From Brevibacterium luteolum (GTDB taxonomy: Bacteria > Actinomycetota > Actinomycetes > Actinomycetales > Brevibacteriaceae): DNA of 64,000 bases. Numbering within the stretch: the first letter of the stretch is position 1; every line of letters starts with the position of its first letter. Location of the stretch: NCBI RefSeq assembly GCF_013004595.1, contig NZ_JABEMC010000006.1:62001-126000 (forward strand), written 5' to 3'. The notes beneath the pieces are model-generated. The model was not told the origin of the DNA and did no database searches. It saw only the letters and a list, made by a program, of their open reading frames with translations. The position numbers and the translations under genes are program-made. Shown piece by piece: positions 9,495 to 17,658 of this stretch.

Positions 9495-10793
9495 TCACTG
9501 GGTGGAGTACGGCTTGCCTTCGGCGGCCGGCGGGCGGACGCGGCCGACGAATCCGGCCACGGCGAGGATCGTGACGATGTAGGGCAGCATGAGCAGCAGC
9601 TCGCTGGGCACCGGGGTGCCGATGGCCGAGAGCGTGTTGCCGAGGTTCTTCGAGAATCCGAACAGCAGTGCCGCTGCCAGTGCGCCCACAGGGTTCCACT
9701 TGCCGAGGATCATCGCAGCCAGGGCGATGTAGCCCTGCCCAGCCGACATCTCCTTGCCGAAGGCCAGGCCGGAGCCGATCGTGAAGAACGCCCCGCCCAA
9801 GCCGGCGATCGCACCGGCGAAGATCGTGTTGGCCACCCGGTTGAGGTTGACGTTGATGCCGACGGTGTCAGCGGCCTTCGGATGCTCGCCGATGGCGCGC
9901 ATCCGCAGGCCCCAGCGGGAGCGGAACACGAAGATCTGCAGCAGGATCACCGTGATGTACATGAGGTAGACGAGGATGTTCTGATTGAACAGCACGTTGC
10001 CGAGCACCGGGATGTCGGACAGCAGCGGGATCGGCAGGTTCGGCAGCTGCTGGCGTGAGTTCCACTTCTCGGCGTTGGCGGTGAGGACGGTGGAGAACAG
10101 GAAGCTGGTGACGCCGATGACGAGCACGTTGAGCACCACGCCGATGATGATCTGGTCGACCCAGTAGCGCACCGCGAAGAACGTCAACACGACCGCGACG
10201 AGCGCGCCGGCGACAGGGGCTGCGATGAGGCCGGCGTACGGGCTGGAGAACAGCGAGGCGACGACGGCGGCGAGGAATGCACCGGCGAGCAGCTGGCCTT
10301 CGATGGCGATGTTGATGATGCCTGAGCGCTCACCGACGAGCCCGCACATCGAACCGAAGATCAGCGGCACTGACAGGGCCAGCGAGCCGGCCAGCAGCGC
10401 GGTGATCGGGATGCGGCCGGTGTCTCCGCCGGCCCAGTTGAGGAAGCTGAGGACGAAGATGATGCCGAAGGACACCATCACCCAGGCGGGGATGCGGCGC
10501 CGGTTTGCGGCCTCGAAAATGGCGTAGGCGGCCAATGCCAGCAGGACCACGCCGAGGACGATGCCGGTGAGCTTCGTCGGGACCGTCACCTCGGGGATGG
10601 CGAAGAAGTCACCGGAGGAGGCGAAGGCGAACGTGGTGTGCTTGCCGGCGGCGGCCAGCAGGCCGAAGAACAGCAGCGCGAGGACGGCGAGGACGCCGAA
10701 GATGATGGGGAACTTCCAGGCGATCGGCGCCCGGACGTCGGCTGCGGCGTGGTCGAGGCTCTCAGCAGCCGCGGTGGCCTTCTTGGCGTTCAT
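9495..10793 (-). CDS. Nucleoside ABC transporter permease 2 (BMP/RbsC-like)
   Basis: Inner-membrane permease of 432 aa with about ten hydrophobic segments, in the branched-chain/ribose permease superfamily used by BMP-dependent nucleoside importers. The conserved GERSGIINIAIEGQLLAGAF and VGINVNLNRVANTIFAGAIAGLGGA segments are typical. The start is ATG 10793 with AAAGGAGG; the upstream gene's stop overlaps it by 4 nt (ATGA). It forms a heterodimer with the preceding permease in the family model. It is followed by cdd, so import and catabolism are co-transcribed. Confidence 0.9.
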   Translation of the reverse strand: MNAKKATAAAESLDHAAADVRAPIAWKFPIIFGVLAVLALLFFGLLAAAGKHTTFAFASSGDFFAIPEVTVPTKLTGIVLGVVLLALAAYAIFEAANRRRIPAWVMVSFGIIFVLSFLNWAGGDTGRIPITALLAGSLALSVPLIFGSMCGLVGERSGIINIAIEGQLLAGAFLAAVVASLFSSPYAGLIAAPVAGALVAVVLTFFAVRYWVDQIIIGVVLNVLVIGVTSFLFSTVLTANAEKWNSRQQLPNLPIPLLSDIPVLGNVLFNQNILVYLMYITVILLQIFVFRSRWGLRMRAIGEHPKAADTVGINVNLNRVANTIFAGAIAGLGGAFFTIGSGLAFGKEMSAGQGYIALAAMILGKWNPVGALAAALLFGFSKNLGNTLSAIGTPVPSELLLMLPYIVTILAVAGFVGRVRPPAAEGKPYSTQ

Positions 10794-12082
10794 CGCGCCT
10801 CCTTTGCAAGGGGTGCCGGCAGGCGGAAGATCGTGCGCACCAGCGGAGGTGCGGCGATGAGCAGCACGATCACGGACTGGACGACGAGGACGATGTCGAT
10901 CGGGGTGCCGGTCTGGGACTGCATGAGGTAGCCGCCGGCGCGGAAGGCGCCGAACAGCAGACCGGCGAGCAGGGTGCCCAGCGGCCGGGACCGGCCGAGC
11001 AGGGCGACGGTGATGGCATCGAAGCCGAGCGTGCCGGCGATGCCGCCGGTGAGCTTGGCCTCGGTGCCGAGGATGAGCGAGGCGCCGGCGAGTCCCGACA
11101 GGGCGCCGGCGGTGACCATGACGAGCAGGGTGACCCGGCCGACGGAGATGCCGGCGGTGCGGGCGGCGTTCGGGTTCTCGCCGACGGCGCGGAATTCGAA
11201 GCCGAGGGTGGAGCGCTCCAGCAGCCACCAGACGAACAGCACGGCCAGCAGCGCGACGATGAAGCCGAAGTGCAGGCGGAACGGGTCCGGCAGCAGCTGC
11301 GGGAGGAAGGCGGACTCGTCGATGTTGCGGGTGGCGGGGTTGGCCGAGGTGGTCTGTTTGAACCAGCTCTGCTTGAGCAGATAGGCCAGCAGGTAGCCGG
11401 CGATCATGTTCAGCATGATCGTGACGATGACCTCGTTGGCGCCGGTGCGGGCCTTGAGGAAGCCGGCGATACCGCCCCAGCAGGCGCCGGCGACGGCACC
11501 CATGAGGAGGGCGAAGAGGAAGTGGATGACCGGCGGCAGGCCGACCGCGTAGCCGAAGTAGCCGCCGAGGATCGCGCCGAGGATGAGCTGGCCCTGGGCG
11601 CCGATGTTGAACAGGCCCGACCGGAAGGCCAGGGCGATGCCGAGGCCGGCGAGGATGAGCGGGGTGGCGTTCACCATCGTCTCGGTCAGCGGGCGGATCG
11701 CGCGCACGAAGCTGGAGGCCTGCCAGTCGATGAACGCGCCGCGGAAGAGCGCCAGATAGGCCTCGCTGACGGTGCGGAAGACGGTGACGAAGAAGTCGGT
11801 CGGGCGGGCGAAGAAGTAACCGAGGGTGGCTTGGACCTCGCGGTTGGCAGCGGCGATGAGGATGCCGCCGAGGATGAGGGCGATGACGACCGAGAGCACC
11901 GAGACCATCGCCGAGGACGACAGAATGCGGCGGATGATCGTGCCCTGGGTGGCACCCGGGCCGCTGGCTGCGGTCGAGCCGCCGCCGGAGCCGGGACCGT
12001 CGGGGGTTGCGGGGCTCTTCGGGCCGCTGGGGCCGGTGGCGGTGTCCGTGCCGGTGGCTGCCGCAGTGGGCTGGTCCGTCAT
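10790..12082 (-). CDS. Nucleoside ABC transporter permease 1 (BMP/RbsC-like)
   Basis: Paralogous permease of 430 aa. An N-terminal cytoplasmic tail of about 50 residues rich in Ala/Gly/Thr/Pro precedes the first membrane segment (SVLSVVIALILGGILIAAAN). The family segment FRSGLFNIGAQGQLILGAILG is present. The start codon overlaps the ATPase stop by one base (TGATG) and the stop overlaps the next permease by four, indicating tight coupling. The low-complexity N-terminal tail is not part of the usual family architecture. Confidence 0.89.
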   Translation of the reverse strand: MTDQPTAAATGTDTATGPSGPKSPATPDGPGSGGGSTAASGPGATQGTIIRRILSSSAMVSVLSVVIALILGGILIAAANREVQATLGYFFARPTDFFVTVFRTVSEAYLALFRGAFIDWQASSFVRAIRPLTETMVNATPLILAGLGIALAFRSGLFNIGAQGQLILGAILGGYFGYAVGLPPVIHFLFALLMGAVAGACWGGIAGFLKARTGANEVIVTIMLNMIAGYLLAYLLKQSWFKQTTSANPATRNIDESAFLPQLLPDPFRLHFGFIVALLAVLFVWWLLERSTLGFEFRAVGENPNAARTAGISVGRVTLLVMVTAGALSGLAGASLILGTEAKLTGGIAGTLGFDAITVALLGRSRPLGTLLAGLLFGAFRAGGYLMQSQTGTPIDIVLVVQSVIVLLIAAPPLVRTIFRLPAPLAKEAR

Positions 12083-13653
12083 CAGAGCTCCTCCTTCGCT
12101 GCTGCAGACACGGCGGTGGCACCTGAGCCGTCGCGGTAGCGGGCAAGGGCTTCATCGGCGGGCACGCCCGCCATCATGAGGCCGAGCACGTCGCGCGGGG
12201 TGTCACCGGGGACGATGCCGATGATCGTGCCGCGGTACATGACCGCGATCCGGTCGGCGAGGTTGAGAGCTTCATCGAGCTCGGTGGAGACGATGATGCA
12301 GGGGGTGCCGGCGTCGCGTTCGGCGATGATGCGCTTGTGCACGAACTCGATCGAACCGACGTCGAGGCCGCGGGTCGGCTGGCTGGCGATGAGCAGGCTG
12401 AGCTTGCGGCCGAGTTCACGGGAGAGCACGACCTTCTGCGCGTTGCCGCCGGACAGGGTTGAGATCGGGTCGTCGATCGAGGTCAGCCGGATGTCGAACT
12501 CCTCGACCTTCTCAGCGGCCTTCTCGCGGATGACTGTCGGGCGCAGCGCCAGGCCCTTGGCGTAGGGCTCGCGGTCGTACTGGTCGAGGATCATGTTCTC
12601 GCGGATGGAGAAGCCGGCGATGACGCCGTCGGTGGAACGGTCCTCGGGCACGAACCCGATCCCGGCGTCGAGGCGCTTCTTCACTGACTTGCCCAGCAGC
12701 GACGTACCCTCGAGGGTGATGGAGCCGGCGTGCGGCTCGTCGAGGCCGATGATCGTTTCGGCGACCTCGGTCTGGCCGTTGCCCTGCACACCTGCGATGA
12801 CGAAGATCTCGCCGCGGGCGACGGAGAAGGAGATGTTGTCGACGGTGACGGTGCCGTTCTTCGACAGCACGGTCAGGTCCTTGACGACGAAGGACTCCTC
12901 ACCGGGGTCGGCAGGGGTCTTCTCGGTGGCGAGCTTGACGTCGCGGCCGACCATGAGGCTGGCGAGCTCCTGTTCCGAGGACGTCGGCTCCGCCTCGCCG
13001 ACGACCGCCCCGCGGCGGATGACGGTGATCTGGTCGGCAACCGCCCGGACTTCGCGCAGCTTGTGGGTGATGAACACGATCGAGGTGCCCTCAGCCTTGA
13101 GCTGGCGCATGATCTCGATGAGCTCGTCGGTCTCCTGCGGGGTCAGCACCGCGGTCGGCTCGTCGAGGATGAGGACCTCGGCATCGCGGGACAGCGCCTT
13201 GATGATCTCGACGCGCTGCTGGGCGCCGACCGGCAGGTCCTCGATGACGGCATCGGGGTCGATGTCGAAGCCGAACCGGGCGGAGATCTCGCGGACCTTC
13301 TCGCGGGCCTGGTTGAGGTCGAGCAGCCCGAGGCCCTTCGTCGGCTCATAGCCCAGAGCGACGGATTCGGCAACGGTGAAGACGGGCACGAGCATGAAGT
13401 GCTGGTGGACCATGCCGATGCCGGCGGCGACTGCATCGCCGGGGCCGGTGAAGCGGCGTTCGGTGCCGTCGATGAGGATCTGGCCGCCGTCTGGGGCGTA
13501 GAGGCCGTAGAGGACGTTCATGAGCGTCGACTTGCCGGCCCCGTTCTCACCGAGCAGGGCGTGGATCTCGCCGGGTTCGATGACGAGGTTGATGTCATCG
13601 TTGGCGACGAGGGATCCGAACACCTTGGTGATCCCGCGGAGCTCGAGTTTCAC
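12082..13653 (-). CDS. Nucleoside ABC transporter ATP-binding protein, two fused ATPase domains
   Basis: Cytoplasmic ATPase of 523 aa energising nucleoside import. Domain 1 has Walker A GENGAGKST, and Walker B VLILDEPTAVLTPQE. Domain 2 has the degenerate loop GVQGNGQTE and signature LSGGNAQKVVLSREL. This RbsA/BmpB-type architecture with a weak second Walker A is normal for the family. A long stem-loop lies in the 104-nt gap before its start, separating it from the highly expressed binding protein gene. Confidence 0.92.
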   Translation of the reverse strand: MKLELRGITKVFGSLVANDDINLVIEPGEIHALLGENGAGKSTLMNVLYGLYAPDGGQILIDGTERRFTGPGDAVAAGIGMVHQHFMLVPVFTVAESVALGYEPTKGLGLLDLNQAREKVREISARFGFDIDPDAVIEDLPVGAQQRVEIIKALSRDAEVLILDEPTAVLTPQETDELIEIMRQLKAEGTSIVFITHKLREVRAVADQITVIRRGAVVGEAEPTSSEQELASLMVGRDVKLATEKTPADPGEESFVVKDLTVLSKNGTVTVDNISFSVARGEIFVIAGVQGNGQTEVAETIIGLDEPHAGSITLEGTSLLGKSVKKRLDAGIGFVPEDRSTDGVIAGFSIRENMILDQYDREPYAKGLALRPTVIREKAAEKVEEFDIRLTSIDDPISTLSGGNAQKVVLSRELGRKLSLLIASQPTRGLDVGSIEFVHKRIIAERDAGTPCIIVSTELDEALNLADRIAVMYRGTIIGIVPGDTPRDVLGLMMAGVPADEALARYRDGSGATAVSAAAKEEL

Positions 13654-13676
13654 GTGGACTCTCCTTTATTCCGCAG

Positions 13677-13743
13677 CCGAGGCGGTGCTCACCGTAAGCG
13701 TGTGCGCTGGCGCGCGCACGCGGTCAGGCGAGCACCGCCTCGG
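13677..13743 (-). repeat. Long intergenic hairpin between binding-protein and ATPase genes
   Basis: Perfect 14-bp arms at 13677-13690 and 13730-13743 enclose further near-complementary arms (GCGTGTGCG / CGCGCACGC, ACCG / CGGT). Hairpins at this place in ABC operons commonly stabilise or partially terminate the mRNA so that binding protein exceeds transporter. The outer arm contains the dispersed 12-mer described in the findings. Confidence 0.75.
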
Positions 13744-13757
13744 GCGTGGGAAGGAAC

Positions 13758-14852
13758 TTACTGCTGCGGGGTCGAGGGCGACTCGACGGTGATCTCGCCG
13801 TCGATGATCTGCTGCTTGAGATCTTCGACTTCCTTCTTCAGGCCGTCGTCGACCTGGTCCTCGAAGTCGTGGTACGGAGCCAGGCTCACACCGTCGTTCT
13901 CCAGGCTGCCGACGTAGGGCTTGGAGTCCCAATTGCCGTCCTTCGCTGACTCCGCAGTCTCATAAACGGCCCGAGCAATTTCCTTCTTCACCGAAGTCAG
14001 CATGAGCTCCTTGTACTCAGGAGCGTACTCGTAGCCGTCGGAGTCGACCCAGATGATCTTGGTGCCATCAGACTTCGATGCGGCCGAGGCGGCGCCGAGG
14101 CCGACCGGTCCGGCGACCGGCATGATGATGTCAGCGCCCTGCGAGATGAACTGCTCGGTCAGTGCCTGGCCCTGTCCCTGGTTCTCGAAGTCACCGGAGA
14201 ACGAGCCCTCCTGCTTCTCCTTGTCCCAGCCCAGGAGCTGGACGTCTTCGCCCTTGTCCTCGTTGTACTTGTCGACACCGTCGGCGAAGCCGTCCATGAA
14301 GATCGACACCGACGGGATCTGCATGCCGCCGAAGGTGGCGACCTTGCCCGATTCGCTCATGCCCGCGGCCAGGTAGCCGGCGAGGTAGGAGGCTTCAGCG
14401 GTGTTGAACACGAGCGGCTTGGCGTTCTCGAGCTCGACCGGCTTGCCGTCAGTGTCGGTGAAGGTGGAGTCGATGAGCGCGAAGTGCATGTCGGTGTTGG
14501 CCTCAGCGGCCTCCTGCAGTGCGTCTTCGAGGAGGAAGCCGACACCGAAGGTCAGGTTGCAGCCCTGCTGGACCATGTTGTCGACGTTCGGACCATAGTC
14601 TGAGTCATCAGTTGACTCGGCAAGAGCCTCTTGAATATTAAAGTCCTCCTTGGCCTTGTCGAGACCCTCGCGGCTCGACTGGTTGAAGGACTTGTCGTCC
14701 CAGCCGCCGGAGTCGGAGACCATGCATGCCTTGAAGTCGCTTGCCTCTCCCCCGCCGTTGGAGGATTCCTCCGGAGCCTCACCACAGGCCGACAGCAGCA
14801 GTGCAGACGCTGCCGCGAAGGCAGTGGCCGGAACCATGATCGATTTCTTCAC
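13758..14852 (-). CDS. BMP family lipoprotein, nucleoside-binding protein of the ABC importer
   Basis: Extracytoplasmic solute-binding lipoprotein (364 aa), first gene of the nucleoside operon. The start is GTG at 14852 after GGGAGA, giving VKKSIMVPATAF and a lipobox LLLSAC with the lipidated Cys near residue 23. The mature protein starts with a Gly/Ser/Glu-rich linker, then the BMP fold (ACMVSDSGGWDDKSFNQSS, NTDMHFALIDSTF, DIIMPVAGPVG, KIIWVDSDGYEYAPEY). Companion cdd, deoA and deoC predict purine/pyrimidine nucleoside ligands. An ATG farther upstream at 14921 would add a non-signal-like extension and is rejected. Confidence 0.9.
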   Translation of the reverse strand: MKKSIMVPATAFAAASALLLSACGEAPEESSNGGGEASDFKACMVSDSGGWDDKSFNQSSREGLDKAKEDFNIQEALAESTDDSDYGPNVDNMVQQGCNLTFGVGFLLEDALQEAAEANTDMHFALIDSTFTDTDGKPVELENAKPLVFNTAEASYLAGYLAAGMSESGKVATFGGMQIPSVSIFMDGFADGVDKYNEDKGEDVQLLGWDKEKQEGSFSGDFENQGQGQALTEQFISQGADIIMPVAGPVGLGAASAASKSDGTKIIWVDSDGYEYAPEYKELMLTSVKKEIARAVYETAESAKDGNWDSKPYVGSLENDGVSLAPYHDFEDQVDDGLKKEVEDLKQQIIDGEITVESPSTPQQ

Positions 14853-15188
14853 AGGATGTCTCCCAGTCTCGTGTGTTCTGCAAACAGGTGTACCTGGCCG
14901 TTTCGTGAGAACGGTCTGCACCTATCATGAGTCATTTTTGCACACTTTCATGCTTTCGGAGCGGGTGTCGGGCGGACGTTGCCCAGCCGTAACCTGCGCC
15001 GACGCCCGGCGGCGGCGCCTCGGGTGTGTCAGTCCTGTAACGCCGGGTGCGCAATCCTGCCATAACGGGCGGTCTGCCCTGTCTGCGGCGTCGCGGTGAG
15101 GCTAGTGTGCCCGATAGGACCAGTTCCACAAGACCAGTTCCACTCACCCCGTCGTGCAGCTTCGGCTGCCTGTTCGAAAGGCCTGCTG
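14853..15188. promoter_or_regulatory. Divergent control region between the nucleoside operon and the MarR gene
   Basis: 336 bp with no gene. Visible elements: a spaced inverted repeat CCGTT-N7-AACGG (14898-14914) and a 9-bp near-palindrome ATGAGTCAT (14927-14935), both 45-85 bp upstream of the lipoprotein start, and a tandem 12-bp direct repeat near the MarR gene. Which protein binds is not known; the adjacent MarR product is a candidate (inference). Confidence 0.45.
15118..15143 (+). repeat. Tandem 12-bp direct repeat upstream of the marR-type gene
   Basis: GACCAGTTCCAC occurs at 15118-15129 and again at 15132-15143, identical, with a 14-bp period. It ends 45 bp before the MarR start codon, and a TAGTGT -10-like box lies just upstream. 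Possible regulator binding site. Confidence 0.6.
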
Positions 15189-15722
15189 ATGACCGCTTCA
15201 CGCCGCACCCGGCGCGTGGCCTCACCGCCGTCTGGGGAGGCCACGCGCAGACTCGCGGCCATCGAGTCGATCGTGCGGGCCAACCAGCGTCAGCTCATCA
15301 GCCTGCGCTCGGCGACCGCCCGGTTCCTGCGCAGCGAGCGGCTGAGCGTGACGGACTTCCACGTCCTCCAGCTCATCTCGATGTCCGCCGCTGAAGCGCG
15401 CCCGGCCCGGCCCCAGGAGATCTGCCGCCAGCTCGACATCTCCGCCTCGACGCTGACGTCGATCACCGAGCGTCTGGCTGCGGCCGGCTTCGTCGACCGG
15501 CAGCGGCAGGCCTCCGACCGGCGGCGCACCGCACTGCGGCCCACTGAGGCGGCCACTGCCCTGCTGCAGCGGCACCACCGGCTGCTCACCCGCTCCTACG
15601 CCGAGGTGCTTGCCGCCCGGTCCGGGCCGGCACTCGCCGCCTGCATCGAGGTCGTCGATGCCCTCGACGCCGGCAATGCCCGCTGCGCGGCCGCACTCAG
15701 CCGCAACGGCAACGGGGCATAG
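15189..15722 (+). CDS. MarR family transcriptional regulator
   Basis: Winged-helix regulator of 177 aa. The helix-turn-helix and wing are in PQEICRQLDISASTLTSITERL and DRQRQASDRRRTALRPT. The start is ATG 15189 with GAAAGG seven nt upstream; the longer frame from 15096 runs through the direct-repeat region and is unlikely to be translated. It is divergent from the nucleoside operon across a 336-bp control region, so it may regulate that operon or itself. Ligand unknown. Confidence 0.82.
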   Translation: MTASRRTRRVASPPSGEATRRLAAIESIVRANQRQLISLRSATARFLRSERLSVTDFHVLQLISMSAAEARPARPQEICRQLDISASTLTSITERLAAAGFVDRQRQASDRRRTALRPTEAATALLQRHHRLLTRSYAEVLAARSGPALAACIEVVDALDAGNARCAAALSRNGNGA

Positions 15723-15745
15723 ATTCCAGCGCGCCGGGCCACGCG

Positions 15746-15757
15746 TACCATGGGGCC
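15746..15757 (+). promoter_or_regulatory. -10 box and leaderless start of the ABC-F gene
   Basis: TACCAT at 15746-15751 is 6 nt before the GTG start at 15758; the intervening GGGGCC is not a convincing ribosome binding site. Confidence 0.5.
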
Positions 15758-17584
15758 GTGGCACATCTACTCGGCGCGGAAGCGATCGCACTCGAATACC
15801 CGACCCGCACAGTCTTCGACTCCGTCACCCTCGGCATCGACGCCGGTGACCGGATCGGCATCGTCGGCCGCAACGGCGACGGCAAGTCCAGCCTCATGGG
15901 CATGCTCGCCGGCACCATCGCCCCCGATGCCGGGCGGGTGACCCGCCGCGGCGGCACCCGGCTGGGACTCCTCGACCAGACCGACGACCTCGACACCTCG
16001 GCGACGGTGCAGGCCTCCATCGTCGGCGATGCGCCCGAACACGAATGGGCATCAGATCCGCAGATCCGCGATGTGCTCGCCGGGCTGACCGGCGACATCG
16101 ACTTCCAGGCGAGGGTCGGCGCACTCTCCGGCGGGCAGCGCCGCCGGGTGGCGCTGGCGAAGCTGCTGGTGGGCGACTGGGACATCCTCGCCCTCGACGA
16201 GCCGACCAACCACCTCGACGTCGAGGGCATCGCGTGGCTGGCCGAGCACCTCAAGCGGCGCTGGCCGGCTGGGTCCGGGGCGCTGCTCGTCATCACCCAT
16301 GACCGATGGTTCCTTGATGAGGTGTGCACGACGACGTGGGAGGTCCACGATGGGATCGTCGAGCCGTTCGAAGGCGGGTACGCCGCCTACGTCCTCCAGC
16401 GTGTCGAACGCGACCGGCAGGCTGCCGTGGCCGAGGCGAAGCGGCAGAACCTCATGCGCAAGGAGCTCGCCTGGCTGCGCCGCGGGGCACCGGCACGGAC
16501 GTCGAAGCCGAAGTTCCGCATCGATGCGGCCAATGCGCTCATCGCCGATGTGCCGGCGGTGCGCAATCCGATCGAGCTCACCCGCTTAGCGACCGCCCGG
16601 CTGGGCAAGGACGTCATCGATGTCGAGGGCGCCTCGGTGTCCTTCGGCGAGCGCGAGGTCCTGCGCGATGTCACGTGGCGGATCGGCCCCGGTGAGCGGA
16701 CCGGGATCCTCGGCGCGAACGGGGCGGGCAAGTCGACGCTGCTCGGGCTCATCGCCGGCACGATCACACCGAGCGCCGGCCGCATCAAGCGCGGCAAGAC
16801 GGTTAAGCTCGCTGTGCTCGATCAGCAGTTCTCCCAGCTGGCTGAGATCGGAGGCGAGCGGGTGCGCGAGGTGCTCGGCAGGCAGAAGAGCTCGGTCGAA
16901 GTCGAGGGCAAGGAGCTCACGCCTGCGCAGCTGCTCGAACGCCTCGGGTTCTCGAATGCTCACCTTTCCGCCCGGGTCGGGGATCTCTCCGGTGGGCAGC
17001 GCCGGCGCCTGCAGCTGCTGCTCGTGCTGCTCGATGAGCCGAATGTCATGATTCTCGATGAGCCGACCAACGACCTCGATGTCGACATGCTCGCTGCGAT
17101 GGAGGACCTGCTCGATTCGTGGCCGGGCACCCTGCTCGTCGTCTCCCACGACCGCTACCTGCTTGAGCGCGTGACCGACCAGCAGTACGCGATCATCGAC
17201 GGCAAGCTCCGCCACGTCCCCGGCGGAGTCGATGAGTACCTCAAGCTGCAGCGCCAGGCCGGTCCGGCCGAGGCTTCCCGCTCCCGAGGCGGTGCTGGCG
17301 CAGGTGCCGGCGGCGGTGGCGACGGGATCAGGACTGATAGCGCCGAGGAGCCGACGGGACTCACCGGTGCCGAGCGGCGGGCAGCGGAGAAGGAGCTGGC
17401 CTCGCTCGAGCGGCGCTTGGACAAGCTCAGTCAGCAGATCAGCCGGGTGCATGAGCGCATGGCTGATCACGACCAGACGGACTTCGAGGGGCTGCAGTCC
17501 TATACGAATGAGCTGCGGGAGCTGGAAACGGAATCGTCCGAACTCGAAGACCGGTGGCTGGAGCTTTCGGAGGAACTGGGCTGA
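15758..17584 (+). CDS. ABC-F family ATPase, Uup-like
   Basis: Soluble ribosome-associated type ATPase of 608 aa with no membrane segments. Domain 1: Walker A GRNGDGKSS, signature LSGGQRRRVALAKLL, Walker B ILALDEPTNHLD. Domain 2: GANGAGKST, LSGGQRRRLQLLLVL, VMILDEPTNDLD. A C-terminal coiled coil rich in Glu/Arg/Lys (about residues 535-605) follows a Gly/Ala-rich linker that contains a copy of the dispersed 12-mer. The coiled coil points to the Uup subfamily. Start GTG 15758. Resistance-type function cannot be excluded, but the housekeeping Uup role is more likely. Confidence 0.88.
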   Translation: MAHLLGAEAIALEYPTRTVFDSVTLGIDAGDRIGIVGRNGDGKSSLMGMLAGTIAPDAGRVTRRGGTRLGLLDQTDDLDTSATVQASIVGDAPEHEWASDPQIRDVLAGLTGDIDFQARVGALSGGQRRRVALAKLLVGDWDILALDEPTNHLDVEGIAWLAEHLKRRWPAGSGALLVITHDRWFLDEVCTTTWEVHDGIVEPFEGGYAAYVLQRVERDRQAAVAEAKRQNLMRKELAWLRRGAPARTSKPKFRIDAANALIADVPAVRNPIELTRLATARLGKDVIDVEGASVSFGEREVLRDVTWRIGPGERTGILGANGAGKSTLLGLIAGTITPSAGRIKRGKTVKLAVLDQQFSQLAEIGGERVREVLGRQKSSVEVEGKELTPAQLLERLGFSNAHLSARVGDLSGGQRRRLQLLLVLLDEPNVMILDEPTNDLDVDMLAAMEDLLDSWPGTLLVVSHDRYLLERVTDQQYAIIDGKLRHVPGGVDEYLKLQRQAGPAEASRSRGGAGAGAGGGGDGIRTDSAEEPTGLTGAERRAAEKELASLERRLDKLSQQISRVHERMADHDQTDFEGLQSYTNELRELETESSELEDRWLELSEELG

Positions 17585-17621
17585 CTGAACGCTGAGCTCC
17601 TGCTTTCGGGGCACGGTCGAT

Positions 17622-17635
17622 GCGGCGGCCGCCGC
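17622..17635. terminator. Possible terminator palindrome between convergent ABC-F and MFS genes
   Basis: GCGGCGGCCGCCGC is a perfect 14-bp palindrome in the 74-bp gap between convergent stops. There is no loop, so the hairpin would lose central pairs; weak candidate. Confidence 0.3.
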
Positions 17636-17658
17636 GCTGCCGGGTGGCCTCGACGCGG

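Noticed and set aside
9495-12155. Very long leftward open frame spanning both nucleoside permeases
   Set aside because: The upstream half is Arg/Pro/His-rich antiphase sequence; the permease starts at 10793 with a good ribosome binding site and an ATGA overlap with the real upstream gene.
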